A stretch of DNA of 64,000 bases from Orychophragmus violaceus (GCA_030180135.1 CM058236.1:48900947-48964946), one strand, 5' to 3'; counted from the first letter of the stretch, positions 1 through 11,537 are shown. Notes: generated by a model not told the origin, from the sequence alone. Made by a program: numbers and translations.

Positions 1-918
1 CAAGAGGTGTCGTACCCCAATTTCTTTGGCTAATCTAAGGCCGGCTAGCAGGGCCTCATACTCGGCTCTATTGTTGGATGCTGTGAAACCCAGTTTGAAC
101 GACTATTCCATTACTTCTCCGGTTGGGGATATGAGACGTACTCCTACCCCGGCTCCTTTCTTTGATGAAGCACCGTCGACATATAGTTTCCAGTTTTTAT
201 CCTCTACCTGAGTATCGACATCCAGTTCTGGTTATAATTCTACTAGGAAGTCGGCTATTACATGTGATTTGGCAGTCGTCATGTTTCTGTACTTGATGTC
301 GTATTCGCTTAGTTCTACTGCCCATTTTGCCAAGCGGCCGGATTGCCCGGGGCTATGTAAGATTGTCCGAAGAGGCTGACTGCTTAGTACAGCGACTGAG
401 TGTGATTGGAAGTAAGGTCGCAGTTTGCGCGCCGAGATGACTACAGCGAGAGCCAGTTTTTCCATTGCGAGATATCTGGTCTCGGCTCCATTCATCGTCT
501 TGCTTACATAAAAGATTGGCTTTTGTTCCCCTCGATCTTCTCGCACCAGTACACCGCCGATCGCAGTTGTTGAGACCGCGATGTATAGGAAGAGTGTCTC
601 GCCGTTTTCGGGTTTTGACAATATCAGTGGGTTGGATAAGTAGTCTTTGAGCTGGATGAAGGCTTCCTGACACTTGTCATCCCATGCGAACCTCTTGTTT
701 CCTCGTAAAAGTTCATAGAAAGGCAAGCATTTGTCCGTCGAACGGGATATGAATCTATTCAAGGCGGCTATGCGACCAGTTAAACGTTGTACCTCACGCG
801 TGTTTTTGGGAGATGGTAAGTCGATTATGGCCGATATTTGTTTCGGATTAGCTTCTATTCCTCTTTGGGTTACCACGTAGCCGAGAAATTCTCCCGATGT
901 TACTCCGAACGTACATTT
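1..918 (-). pseudogene. gypsy #1 reverse transcriptase C-terminus and RNase H (broken)
   Basis: This is the part of the polyprotein left of the copia #1 insertion. It starts in the end of the reverse transcriptase (TSGEFLGYVV), passes through the connection region (SPKNTREVQRLTGRIAALN) and the RT-type RNase H (ETRYLAMEKLALAVV). It ends in a second RNase H-like domain with LYVDGASSKKGAGVGVRL that is cut by the window edge. Two in-frame stops are seen, TAA at 232-234 and TAG near 104. The sibling copy at 55215-57182 has sense codons at both places. No frameshift is seen relative to the sibling. Function in an intact element would be cDNA synthesis and RNA template removal in the virus-like particle. 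Family identity is secure; activity is excluded by the stops. Confidence 0.9.
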
Positions 919-1559
919 TGTTGGGATAGTGTCCTGAAATCACACTTGTACTCACTCCTGTGATCGTTGTGTGTCGAGATCAGACATTCGTATAATACTG
1001 GGCGGTTGCAATGTTTTGCTAGAAGCCTCTTGCAATCTGTAAGTTGTATACTTACTGCCAGTATTATATGATCCTATAGGGTCACACACCTAAGCAAACT
1101 GGAAGCTACGACATGGGAATGATCATTATGGTAATGATCATATTAATGTGTATTGAATACACATTATAATCGATATAATGGTGTTGTGTCGATCGACACA
1201 GCTTGTGTGTCGGTCGACACAGTTCGGAATTTCAGAAACAGCTTTTCGGGTTGGGACTTAATTAAGTCTGGCCCGTTAAGCATGTTTAGGTCGAATAAAA
1301 CTCGTAAGTTTCGACCTAAACAACAAGCCGTCCACTTTTCTTGACAGAAACAGTAGACACACCAGAGAGATTCGAATCCCGTTGATCCGGCACTAGCATC
1401 CCGTTTCCAGTGAGCGTGCGTGTGTATCTGGTAGAGGCAAGGCATCTGCGTTGCTCCACTGATCTCGTTCACCATTCTCATTCCGCTGCCAGTTCAAAGG
1501 TAAGAACGAGGTTGGTTTTCATTCAATATATCAAACCCAAGATCCTAGGGGATCCAACA
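919..1559 (+). repeat. copia #1 5' LTR
   Basis: The LTR begins TGTTGGGATAGTG and ends GGGGATCCAACA. It contains a pair of short dyads, TGTGTCGATCGACACA at 1185-1200 and TGTGTCGGTCGACACA at 1206-1221. A consensus splice donor AAAG|GTAAGA has its GT at 1500-1501, about 60 bp before the LTR end. The promoter and RNA start should lie in this LTR, but I do not see a clear TATA box that I would commit to. Confidence 0.95.
1185..1221. repeat. paired dyad module in copia #1 LTR
   Basis: A perfect 16-nt palindrome, TGTGTCGATCGACACA, is followed after five bases by a near-palindrome, TGTGTCGGTCGACACA. The same module recurs in the leader (1720-2130), in the 3' LTR (from 7960), and in similar form in the unrelated solo LTR near 52535. 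Function is unknown. Confidence 0.9.
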
Positions 1560-1560
1560 G

Positions 1561-1572
1561 TGGTATCAGAGC
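1561..1572 (+). other. primer-binding site, copia #1 (initiator Met tRNA type)
   Basis: TGGTATCAGAGC lies one base after the 5' LTR end. This is the standard plant copia site complementary to the 3' end of initiator methionine tRNA, which primes minus-strand cDNA. Confidence 0.95.
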
Positions 1573-1719
1573 GTTGTTAGAGTTTAGCTATTGAATCTGA
1601 TGCAATTAATTCGAAACTTGTTGTTGTTGAATTGGAAAATTGCCTGTTAAAGTCGTTTTTCTTATGATAATCTCGGATTGGATGCATGTTGAAAAATCGA
1701 TGAACTGTTGAAATCGCAC

Positions 1720-2262
1720 TGTGTCGATCGACACAAAGCGTGTGTCGGTCGACACGCCGCGAAATAACAAGTAAATTTTACGGTTTGTCGCAGGGTGTCG
1801 ATCGACACAAAGCGTGTGTCGGTCGACACAGAGCGAAAACTCGCAATAAAATTTTAGGGTTTGTCGCAAAGTATCGATCAACACAAAGCGTGTGTCGGTC
1901 GACACAAAGCGAAAATCCGCAAATAATTTTAGGGTTTCGATCTGAGATCGAGTACCCGTATTCCTGCTGTGTCGATCGATACACTGGGTGTGTCGGTCGA
2001 CACAGGCAAAGCAATTAGATAGATCGGTTCAATTGGATTGAACCGGTTATCTCGCTCGGTTAATTTTAATTAACCAATTGGTTCTGGTTTGGTAATGTCG
2101 ATCGACACACAGTGTGTGACGATCGACATGGACCATTAAACCGAACCGGTTCAATTGGATTGAATCGGTTAAGTAAATTTGATCCGGTTTGACCGGTTAT
2201 CGAAGATCGGTTTAAGTATGGCTGCGTCGACCGATGCCAATGGTTGGCGTCGATCGTCACGA
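1720..2262. repeat. tandem paired-dyad array in copia #1 leader
   Basis: Paired modules of GTGTCGATCGACAC, a short AAAGCG-type spacer and TGTGTCGGTCGACAC begin at about 1721, 1795, 1871 and 1969. The spacings are 74, 76 and 98 bp, and an AT-rich filler of the form TTTTAGGGTTTGTCGC separates most units. Looser versions lie at about 2095-2130 and 2223-2262. Short open frames on both strands here simply read through the repeats and are not genes. The stretch 2263-2903 holds no gene. Confidence 0.9.
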
Positions 2263-2903
2263 CGTTCGCAGATGTGCTGGTTGGACCACAAATTTGCATA
2301 TACCAGAACAATTTAATCCTAAAAGTTCTAGATGAACCTAAAACTAATAAAATTGATTGTTTTAAATAAACTTATTACTTCTTGGATGTATATTGGATAT
2401 ACATCAAGATAAAATAATTCTTTTCCTCAACCAAATATCAAGTGATCTTGATGTCTTGCCCGATCTTGTCTACTGTCAGGACTCGTGTTGTTGTTAGATA
2501 TCCTTGGAGTCCTTGGTATCCACAACAACATGAGTAATGCAGGTGATCGTTGATAGATTTGCAGTGCAACTATTAGTAATCACAAGACAGAAGAGATTAG
2601 TTTCACTTGACTGGGCTGTCAGAAGTTCTGGGCCCAGAGACATCAGAGTAGATTAGACATAGTTTGTCTCATCTACGACCAAGAGTTGTACTGGGTACAA
2701 TTAGCAGTGATTTGCTGACCTAGATAACTAAAGTTTGAGTAACGGCGAGTCGCCCACTCGAATTTTAGTGATCTAAGGATCTTAGTTCATTGTATTCATC
2801 TGAGGAAACATAGTTTTGAATACAATGCGAGTTTTTCTTATTAGATAAGAATTCTCATTCCTTGAGCATTATAACTAAAACTCTACCTATTTTAATTACA
2901 GCT

Positions 2904-5900
2904 ATGTCTGTCTCAAATCACATCAACACTTTCTCACTAAGATCCGTCCTTGAGAAGGACAAGTTGAATGGATCTAATTTCTTGGAATGGTATCGGAACC
3001 TGAGAATAGTTCTCAGGAAGGAGAACAAGGAATATGTCCTTGAAAGAGTTCTCACCGAGAGGCCACGTTCCAATGCCCCGCAGACAGAAAAGAATGCTTG
3101 GGATAAGCATTCAGCGGATGTCAAAGATGTTAATTGTCTAATGCTGGTGACTATGAACTCTGAGCTGCAGAAGCAATATGAGAACGTGTTGTCACCCATT
3201 GAGATGATTAACAGCCTGAAAGCTTTGTTTCAGGAGCAAGCTCGCACAGAGAGATACCAGACGGTTAAATCTCTCATGGATTGCAAGCTGGCTAAGGACA
3301 GTCCAGTAAGTCCTCATGTCCTTAAAATGATGGGTTACATTGATAACCTGGGGAAACTGGAATGTGCCATTAGCCAGGAGCTGGCCACTGACATGATTCT
3401 GCAGTCATTGCCGTCGTGTTTTGATCAGTTCATTATGAACTACAACATGCAAAACATGACTAAGACATTGAATTAGTTGCACGGTATGCTGAAGACAGCA
3501 GAACCAAATCTCAAGAAGGCTACTCCCAGTGTCCTGATGGTACAAGGGAATAAGAGGTTTAAGAAACCTAAGAAGGGTAAGGGTAAGGCCCAGGTTGTCC
3601 AGGCTGAAAGTCAGGACAAGCCCAAGCCGAAACCCAAATCCGGGCCTTCTCCTGAGGATAAGTGCAACTACTGCAAGCAGTTGGGGCATTGGAAGAAAGA
3701 CTGCAAGAAGTTCATGGAAGATTACAAGAAGCTGAAGAAGACGTATGACGCGTCTGATTCAGGTATTTATGTTATCGAACTTGGTATTATATCTTCTCGT
3801 TCTACTTCGTGGGTATTGGATACCGGCTGCGGTGCTCATATTTGTACTGATGTGCAGGCACTAAGAAACAGTAGGACGCTGAAGAAAGGACAAGTAGAGC
3901 TACGAGTCGGGAATGGAGCTAAGGTTGCTGCACTGGCCGTAGGCACCTACGAGTTGTCTTTACCTTCGGGCATGGTTTTAATTTTGAATAATTGCTACTA
4001 TGTACCTGCGATTAGCATAAACATAATTTCAGTTTCCGTTTTGGATTTGGAAGGTTTTGATTTTGCTGTTAAGAATAAAGTTTGTTGTTTTAAACGTGAT
4101 GGTACATTTTAAGGTAGCGCCCCATTAGATAATGGGTTATATGTTTTAAACCAAGAAATGCCTAACTTTAACATAAATACAAAGCGGTTTAAGTCAAATG
4201 ACGAAAACCCGACTTTCTTATGGCATTGTCGTTTGGGCCATATCAATGAGAAACGCATCCACAGGCTCCATCGAAATGGGCTTCTGGGCTCATTTGATTT
4301 TGAATCATGTGAGAAATGCGAATCTTGTTTGATGGGCAAAATGGCTAGAGCCTCTTTCAACAAACCAAATGAAAGGGCCAGTGATTTATTGGGCCTTATT
4401 CATACTGATGTATGTGGGCCAATGAGTATTGTTGCCAGAGGAAATTATAAGTACTTCATTACCTTCACTGATGATTTCAGTAGGTATGGCTATGTCTATC
4501 TGATGAGACACAAGTCAGAATCCTTTGATAGATTCAAGGAATTCAAGAATGAAATACAGAACCAACTTGGCAAAAGTATCAAAGCTCTGCGATCGGATCG
4601 CGGAGGAGAATACTTGAGTCAAGAGTTCAGCGACTATCTGAGCGAGTGTTGAATTATTTCACAACTCACTCCTCCTGGAACACCCCAATGGAATGGAGTG
4701 TCAGAGAGGAGGAATCAAACCTTATTGGATATGGTTCGGTCTATGATGAGTCATTAAAATCTTCCATTATCCTTTTGGGGATACGCTCTAGAAACGTCTG
4801 CGTTTACACTGAATAGGGTACCATCTAAATCAGTGGAAAAGACACCATATGAAATGTGGACTGGGAATGTTCCAAGTCTGTCTTTCCTGAGGATTTGGGG
4901 TTGTGAGGCTTATGTCAAACGTTTAATCTCTGACAAGCTTGCACCCAAATCAGATAAATGCTACTTCGTTGGTTATCCTAGGGAAACCAAGGCATACTAC
5001 TTTTACAACCAATCTGAGAACAAAGTATTTGTTGCTCGGGACTGTTCTTTTCTTGAGAGGGAGTTTCTCTCTAAGAAAAACAATGGGAGTAAAGTACATC
5101 TTGAAGAAATTCGAGATGCACAGGAGACTGCTCAACCTGCTGAGGAAGAGCAGCAGTTGGATCCACAGAGTTCTGTGGAACCGGCGCCTGTGGAGCCTGA
5201 AGTTCGCAGATCCGGAAGGATCCGTCACGAACCCGAGAGATACTATGGATTTCTCGTGACCGATTCAAATGATCTGATGATCATTGATAGTGACGAACCA
5301 GCGACCTTCGCGGAAGCAATGATGGGCCCGGACTCCGAAAAGTGGCTTGGAGCCTCTAAGTCCGAAATGGGATCCATGTCAGAAAACCAAGTATGGTCCT
5401 TGGTCGATTTACCTAATGGTGCAAAAGCCATTGAGTGTAAATGGATCTTCAAGAAGAAGATTGACGTGGATGGCAATGTACAGATTTACAAAGCGAGGTT
5501 GGTGGCTAAAGGTTTTAAGCAAATTCATGGTATTAACTATGATGAAACCTATTCCCCAGTCGCTATGCTTAAATCCATTCGGATTCTTCTAGCGATTGCC
5601 GCTCATTATGATTATGAGATTTGGCAAATGGATGTCAAAACCGCATTCCTGAATGGTATTCTGGAAGAGGATGTGTATATGACACAGCCTGAAGGTTTTG
5701 TCGATCCTAAGAACGCTGGAAAGGAATGCAAGCTTCATAAATCCATTTATGGATTGAAGCAAGCATCACTGAGTTGGAATCTTCGTTTTGATGAAGCAGT
5801 AAAACAATTTGGTTTCATCAAGAACGAAGAGGAACCATGTGTTTACAAGAAGACTAGTGGGAGCAAAATTGCGTTTCTTGTACTGTATGTCGATGACATA

Positions 5901-6869
5901 CTCCTCCTCGGTAATGACGTTCCGTTGATTCAGTCTGTTAAGACTTGGCTCGGAAGTTGTTTTTCCATGAAAGACATGGGAGAAGCCGCGTATATTCTTG
6001 GAATCATAATCTACAGAGATAGAGTGAACAGGCTGATTGGATTGTGCCAGGACACTTATATTAATAAGGTACTGCACAGATTCAGGATGCATGATTCCAA
6101 GAAGGGCTTCATACCGATGTCTCATGGCACTAGTCTCAGCAAGAAGCAGTGTCCGGCGACACCTGCTGAGCGAGAACGCATGAATAGGATTCCTTATGCT
6201 TCTGCAATAGGATCTATTATGTATGCCATGCTCTGCACTCGTCCAAATGTAGCTTACGCGTTAAGCATGACGAGTAGATACCAATCTGATCCAGGTGAAG
6301 TTCACTGGACAGCTGTTAAGAATATTCTCAAGTATTTGAGACATACTAAGGATAAATTCCTGGTGTATGGAGGAAGTGAAGAACTTGTGGTGAATGGATT
6401 CACCGATGCGAGTTTTCAGACGGACAGAGACGATTTCCGATCACAATCTGGATATGTCTTCTGTCTAAATGGCGGTGCAGTGAGCTGGAAGAGCTCTAAG
6501 AAGAATACCGTAGCTGATTCCACGACGGAAGCTGAATATGTTGCTGCTTCAGAAGCGGCAAAGGAAGCTGTTTGGATCAAGAAGTTCATGACTGAACTTG
6601 GTTTGGTTCCTATTATCTTGGAGCCAGTGGCTTTGTTTTGTGACAACAATGGAGCCATTGCTCAAGCAAAAGAACCCAGGTCACACCAGAAGTCCAAACA
6701 CATGGAGAGGAGATATCACCTGATTCGTGATATCATCAATAGAGGTGATGTGAAGATCAGCCGAGTTCCAACAGACAAGAATGTCGCTGATCCTCTGACC
6801 AAGTCACTCCCAAGGCCTAAGAATGAGAGTCATACGACTGCTGTAGGTATTAGAGATCTTAAGATGTAA
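2904..6869 (+). pseudogene. copia #1 gag-pol polyprotein (four in-frame stops)
   Basis: A single reading frame runs from ATG 2904 to TAA 6867-6869. Domains in order: gag (from about 2904); zinc knuckle CNYCKQLGHWKKDC (about 3663); protease with WVLDTGCGAHIC (catalytic Asp at 3819); the GAG-pre-integrase zinc region with HCRLGH and CESC (about 4224-4330); the integrase core with HTDVCGP, FTDDFSRYG and ALRSDRGGEY (about 4400-4610); reverse transcriptase with WQMDVKTAFLNG and YVDD (about 5400-5910); and RNase H with ADSTTEAEYVA (about 6510). The frame is broken by TAG 3474, TAA 4110, TGA 4650 and TAA 4755. There are no frameshifts, and the RT-RNase H part (4833-6869) is a continuous 678-codon stretch. 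The start was chosen because it lies directly after the predicted splice acceptor and matches the position in the two sibling elements. Confidence 0.95.
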
Positions 6870-7682
6870 TCTTGATTCTAGTGGGAGTTTTAGTTTTGTT
6901 TTAGTTATAATAAGACGCTCTTGTAAACATTCTTTTGGAAATGTTTAATGAAATTTGATTTCAACATTATTTATTGTGATCTAAATAATGGTCCCAAAAC
7001 AAGTTTATGACATATTATAGGTCATCAAGTTGAGGACTTGATCCTGAAACCCTATAAGTTAATAAATTATGTTTTGTCCCTGGTCGAGGCTGTTAAAGTG
7101 GGACACTGACAACCGCGAGAGACTAGATTGTGAGGTGACTGTTGGCTAAGTTTCATGGAGCCAATGATATGATTATCACAGTCAGTCACATAGATATATG
7201 TTAGTGAACATATGATCGGACATGACCCGCTAATGAGAAATCTACAAGATAGTTATATCTGTGTCATAAGAGGTTCTCATTACGACTATAGAGTATAGTC
7301 CTTAGACCTGAGTTCATCATGCTTTCTTGCATATGAATTGGTATACTTTGACTTTGTCAAACGTCGACCCGTAACTGGCGACTATAACGGCACTGTTCAA
7401 GTTTATCATGAAGTGTGCGTTGAAACAGGGATGGAACAAGATGGGATTTGTCCCTCCTGTATAATGGGAGATAAATATCTCAGGGCCTATCGAAGATTGA
7501 ATACTGAGAAAAATGTGTGGCCGCACTCAAACGAACTGTAGTTCAGTTGTTTGTAATGTTTCAGTATGAGATCAGGAGTTCGATAAACACGATGTTGGCT
7601 TAATAAGGATGACACCAATCTTGCCTTATGCCAAATCGAGATATAGAGACAAAAGGATTATAGGAATTGATGATTCCAGTAC
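6870..7682 (+). other. copia #1 3' non-coding region
   Basis: About 810 bp lie between the pol stop and the polypurine tract. I see no coding frame of note. A similar stretch lies between pol and PPT in copia #2. Confidence 0.7.
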
Positions 7683-7693
7683 AAGTGGGAGAT
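7683..7693 (+). other. polypurine tract, copia #1
   Basis: AAGTGGGAGAT abuts the 3' LTR and is the expected plus-strand primer for reverse transcription. Copia #2 has the same tract on the other strand at 19685-19697. Confidence 0.9.
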
Positions 7694-8334
7694 TGTTGGG
7701 ATAGTGTCCTGAAATCACACTTGTACTCACTCCTGTGATAGTTGTGTGTCGAGATCAGACATTCGTATAATACTGGGCGGTTGCAATGTTTTTCTAGAAG
7801 CCTCTTGCAATCTGTAAGTTGTATACTTACTGCCAGTATTATATGATCCTATAGGGTCACACACCTAAGCAAACTGGAAGCTACGACATGGGAATGATCA
7901 TTATGGTAATGATCATATTAATGTGTATTGAATACACATTATAATCGATATAATGGTGTTGTGTCGATCGACACAGCTTGTGTGTCGGTCGACACAGTTC
8001 AGAATTTCTGAAACAGCTTTTCGGGTTGGGACTTAATTAAGTATGGCCCGTTAAGCATGTTTAGGTCGAATAAAACTGGTAAGTTTTGACCTAAACAGCA
8101 GGCCGTCCACTTTTCTTGACAGAAACAGTAGACACACCAGAGAGATTCGAATCCCGTTGATCCGGCACTAGCATCCCGTTTCCAGCGAGCGTGCATGTGT
8201 ATCTGGTAGAGGCAAGGCATCTGCGTTGCTCCACTGATCTCGTTCACCATTCTCATTCCGCTTCCAGTTCAAAGGTAAGAACGAGGTTGGTTTTCATTCA
8301 ATATATCAAACCCTAGATCCTAGGGGATCCAACA
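7694..8334 (+). repeat. copia #1 3' LTR
   Basis: This LTR is 641 bp, identical in length to the 5' LTR, with about 13 substitutions and no indel. The dyad module is conserved (first dyad 7960-7975), as is the GTAAGA donor near 8274. It ends at AACA, followed by the duplication CATTT. Confidence 0.95.
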
Positions 8335-9200
8335 CATTTGGCCGGATTGAGCTTCATCCCATATCGATTGAGGATGTTAAAATACTCCTTCAAATGACCG
8401 ACATGCTGGGATGCAATCAAGGATTTAACCAGCATGTCATCAATATACACCTCCATTGTCCTGCCGAGCTTTCCTGCGAACATTCGATTGACCTACCGTT
8501 GGTAGGTGGCGCCAGCGTTTTTGAGATCGAACGGCATGACCTTATAGCAGTAAGTACCGCGTTCAGTGATGAATGCTGTCTTTTCTCGATCATCCGGGTT
8601 CATGAGGATCTTATTGTATCCGGAGAATGCATCCATGAATGATAGTAACTCGTTCCCGGCAATTGCTTCAACGAGTCTGTCAATATGCGGCAGCGGGAAG
8701 CTATCCTTTGGGCTGGCTTTGTTGAGGTCCGTAAAATCGACACAAACTCTCCATTTCCCATTTTTCTTTTTGACGACGACCGGATTGGCCAACCAGTCGG
8801 GATACTTGGCTTCCTGAATTGAACCGAGATCAAGTAATTTTTCTACCTCATCGTTGACCGCTTTAGCCCTTTCAGGACCGAGCTTTCGCCTCTTCTGCTT
8901 GATCGGTTTGTAAGTCGGGTCGACGTTGAGCTCGTTGGTCGTGATGGTTAGATTGATGCCTTTCATGTCCTTGACCGACCATGCGAACGTTGCGACGTTT
9001 TGCTGCATGAAGGTGATCAACTCCTTCTTGATGTCTTCGGGTAATTCCGCGCCAATCCCTACACACTTGCTTGCGTCAAAATCGTCGATGATGATTTGTT
9101 GGATTAGCTCCTTCTCGGGACCTTTGCTCCCTTGTTCTGCGTTGATCATGCACGAGGGTACTCTGATCCTGTGCTCCCTTGCGAAACACGACCGACTCGC
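8335..9200 (-). pseudogene. gypsy #1 reverse transcriptase N-terminal part
   Basis: This is in the same frame as the gag-protease region upstream. Visible RT features are DVDPTYKPIKQKRRK-type template-entry sequence, WRVCVDFTDLNKASPKDSFPLPHIDRLV, MDAFSGYN, ITERGTYCYKVMPF and the active-site box YIDDMLVKS close to the insertion. A TAG at 8491-8493 breaks the frame just before the YIDD block. An Asp replaces the usual Gly in the MPFDLKNAGATY block. The insertion of copia #1 separates this part from 1-918. Confidence 0.9.
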
Positions 9201-10169
9201 TCATTGGCATCCCTTAACCGTCTGGATTCCCTTAGGTGATGGGAATTTTAGACACTGGTGGTAAGTCGATGACACCACCTTCATGCTATATAGCCATGGC
9301 GTCCCTAGAATCATGTTATAGATGGTTGGTTTGTCGATGACATGAAACTTCACCATTCTGTTAATTCCCCCTGCGTAAACCGGCAGCTTGATTGTACCAA
9401 TCGTGTATGTCGTTTCGATTTTAAAACCTGTAAGCGGTTTTGCTTTCTGCTTGACGTCTTCCTCCTTAATCTCCATCTTCCTGAGTGTATCTAGGAAGAT
9501 CAGATCTATTGAACTTCCGGTGTCGACCAATATCCGAGACACCTGGAAACTTCCGATTAGCAGCTCAACCACGAGTGGATCGTTGTGAGGGTAATGGGTC
9601 CCATAGAGATCCTGGTCAGTGAAGATGACGGGAGGATCATCTGATAGGATTGGCTGAGGTGCGTTTTGCGTGGCTAGGGCAAGGCGTTCATATACCTTGA
9701 TTGACCGGACCGAGTCATTTACTGAGATTAGGCCGCCCATATTCATGTTGATTCTTCGGACGGCTTTGGGAGTTTCCTCTTCATCTACTTCCTCTTCTTC
9801 TTCTTCTTCTCGGTTTCGTTTCAAAGCTATGCTTTTGACACGCCGCTGTTGTTTGCCTTGCTTGGGTGCTTGCCCGTCGGTTTTCCTTTCCTCTTGCTCA
9901 GATTCTCTCTTTAATATGTCGATTGCCGCCTTGATTTCCTCATCGGAAAGTCGGGCATATAGTGCGTTTTTGAGGTTCCGACATTCTGCAGTATCGTGCG
10001 AGGTAGCTTTATGGTACTCGCAGTACTTTTCCCCTGTTGTAGGAGCGGCTTGTTGTGCCCTTTCTTTTCCCTCTTTGTTTCGCTTGTTCCAGGGTTTCGA
10101 TGATCGTGGTTTGTCAGTGTTGTCGACAACCATCGTCTTCTTAGCCCCTTTGTCGTAGTGTTGCCTGGG
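9201..10169 (-). pseudogene. gypsy #1 gag C-terminus and aspartic protease
   Basis: The frame runs leftward. It starts with a Cys/His stretch (KYCEYHKATSHDTAEC) that resembles the atypical zinc knuckle of Tat-type gag. A basic and acidic linker follows, then the protease with RILVDTGSSIDLIFLDTL and the flap-side sequence MILGTPWLYSMK. In-frame stops are TAA at 10170-10172 (upstream edge) and TGA at 9201-9203 (downstream edge). The sibling copy has sense codons at both. In an intact element this protease would cut the polyprotein. Confidence 0.88.
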
Positions 10170-11492
10170 TTATTTTTCCTCCTTTTTGTCGGATTGCTTA
10201 GTCGATCCGAATCTCTTTGCCAGGGCAACCTTCTTTTCTTCTAATTCCACGAACTTGTTTGCTCGATGAAGCGCGTCCTCGATGATTAATGGTGGGTTGA
10301 CGACTAGATCCTGGTAGAAAGGTGACTCGTGCCAGACGGCATTTGTTAGGGCCGCGATAGTAAACTTATCCGGCGCCTCCGCTAGTGTCATGGTCGCTTT
10401 GAATCTTTCTACGAAATCCTTCCAGAGTTTGGGCGGAAGCCGAGAGAACCAGGTTAATGCGTCTCCTTCCAGAGTTTCGGCGAACAGTTGACAAAAGCCG
10501 ATGTCGCGTTCTTTGCTCGACGAGAATCGTGCTTTTGCCGCCATGATTTTGAAGGTCGTCAGATGGGTCGCTGGATCCTTCGTTCCGTTATACATCGGTA
10601 ACCTGAGCTTTTCCTTTTGTCGGATGTACGTGTTTGTGATACGTGAAGTGAAAGGCGTTCTCTGAGTCTCCTCGATGATTCGGTCGATTTCAGGTGCCGA
10701 TCCCTTGGCGCTGTGGACTTCTCCTTTAAGTTCTTTTAGGGTGTCTCTGAGCTCGGTTAGTTGCTTCTCTACTTGGTTGCGACCTGCTCCGCGAATATGA
10801 GTCTCATGAGTCTCCTCGTGGGATGTACCTCACTCGTGGCGATGATAATCCCGGTGCGAGTCGTTCCCATGTCGTCTGCGATGTGAACCTCGGCCGTGCT
10901 AAGTCTCGCGATCATCGTGCTGATCTTTGTCGGGTGAGTATCTTTCTTCGTACCAGTCGTCTCGCTCTCGGTGTGAACTCCGTTTGGGTTTCTCTGAGTC
11001 CTTTCGATGCGAGCTCCGTTCGCGTTTGTCCCTCTCATCGCGCTCTTCGCGTGAATCTCTTTTGGACTTGCCATCTCGGCTTTGATGGTCCCCTTCAGGC
11101 GTTTCGTAGATCAGTTGTCTGGCAACTTTATCTTTCACCTTTGGAGGCACCTCCCGTTTGGGTTTCCTTGATTGCTGGTCCGAACGGATTCGATCCTGTT
11201 CGGATTGCAACAAGTCAATTCTTTCAGAGAATTCTTTGATTAAGTCGCTCTGAGAGTCGATTTTTGCCATCAAAGTGGCTAAAAAACTATCCTGGGCGAC
11301 TTGTTTTGCTACCTCATCGACTGGCGGGGCCCGCCTGTCGTCTTTTCCAGAATTGGAGCCTCGTGGTTGTTTGCCGTCGAGTTCTCCGTCTTCTTCGACT
11401 TCATGGTCACTTCGATCGTAATCACTTTCTTCGTGATCACTTAGTTGAACCTTTGGGTTATTCGGATTGATCTCGTCATTGTTTCCCGACAT
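10170..11492 (-). pseudogene. gypsy #1 gag (broken, with core deletion)
   Basis: The ATG at 11492 follows the primer site by about 25-45 bp and opens with MSGNNDE. An acidic N-terminus is followed by a coiled-coil-like stretch (ERIDLLQSEQDRIRSDQQ) and a long Arg/Lys/Glu/Asp-rich region. The retrotransposon gag core follows (MYNGTKDPATHLTTF, LEGDALTWFSRLPPK). Compared with gypsy #2, about 38-39 codons are missing in frame just after LPPK, so the core domain is incomplete. In-frame stops are TAG at 10897-10899 and TGA at 10830-10832. The TGA occurs at the homologous place in gypsy #2. Confidence 0.85.
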
Positions 11493-11518
11493 CTCGTTCA
11501 GAAATTTCTCTTAGAAAT

Positions 11519-11537
11519 CCCCACAGTCGGCGCCAAT
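11519..11537 (-). other. primer-binding site region, gypsy #1
   Basis: On the minus strand the LTR is followed by ATTGGCGCCGACTGTGGGG. The TGGCGCC core resembles Asp-tRNA-type sites of plant gypsy elements, but the following bases differ, so the exact tRNA is uncertain. Confidence 0.75.

Larger units (their letters stand above)
1500..2901 (+). other. predicted leader intron, copia #1
   Basis: The donor AAAG|GTAAGA starts at 1500 in the 5' LTR. The acceptor tract TTTTAATTACAG ends at 2901, and the gag ATG is at 2904. Splicing would remove the end of the LTR, the primer-binding site and the entire repeat-filled leader of about 1.4 kb, leaving a short leader in front of gag. The same donor and acceptor positions occur in copia #2 and #3. 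This is inferred from splice consensus only; no transcript evidence is available. Confidence 0.55.
919..8334 (+). mobile_element. Ty1/copia LTR retrotransposon #1, full length, nested in gypsy #1
   Basis: This 7,416-bp element has two 641-bp LTRs (919-1559 and 7694-8334), a Met-initiator primer site, one gag-pol reading frame and a polypurine tract. The 5-bp target duplication CATTT is present at 914-918 and 8335-8339, and the gypsy #1 reading frame continues across it once one copy is removed. The LTR ends are TGTTGG and CCAACA. I counted 13 mismatches between LTRs (about 2%). At an Arabidopsis-like rate of 7e-9 per site per year that is of the order of 1.4 million years, which is only a rough estimate. 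Domain order protease-integrase-RT-RNase H makes it copia. Four in-frame stops make it non-autonomous now. Confidence 0.97.

Noticed and set aside
1721..2000. Regularly spaced dyads as a CRISPR-like array
   Set aside because: The sequence is a plant genome, spacers are AT-rich filler similar to each other, and no cas genes exist.
1606..2018. Overlapping open frames on both strands through the dyad array (Cys-Val-Asp-Arg-His repeats)
   Set aside because: They are produced by the repeated palindromes, read equally well on both strands, and lie inside a retroelement leader.
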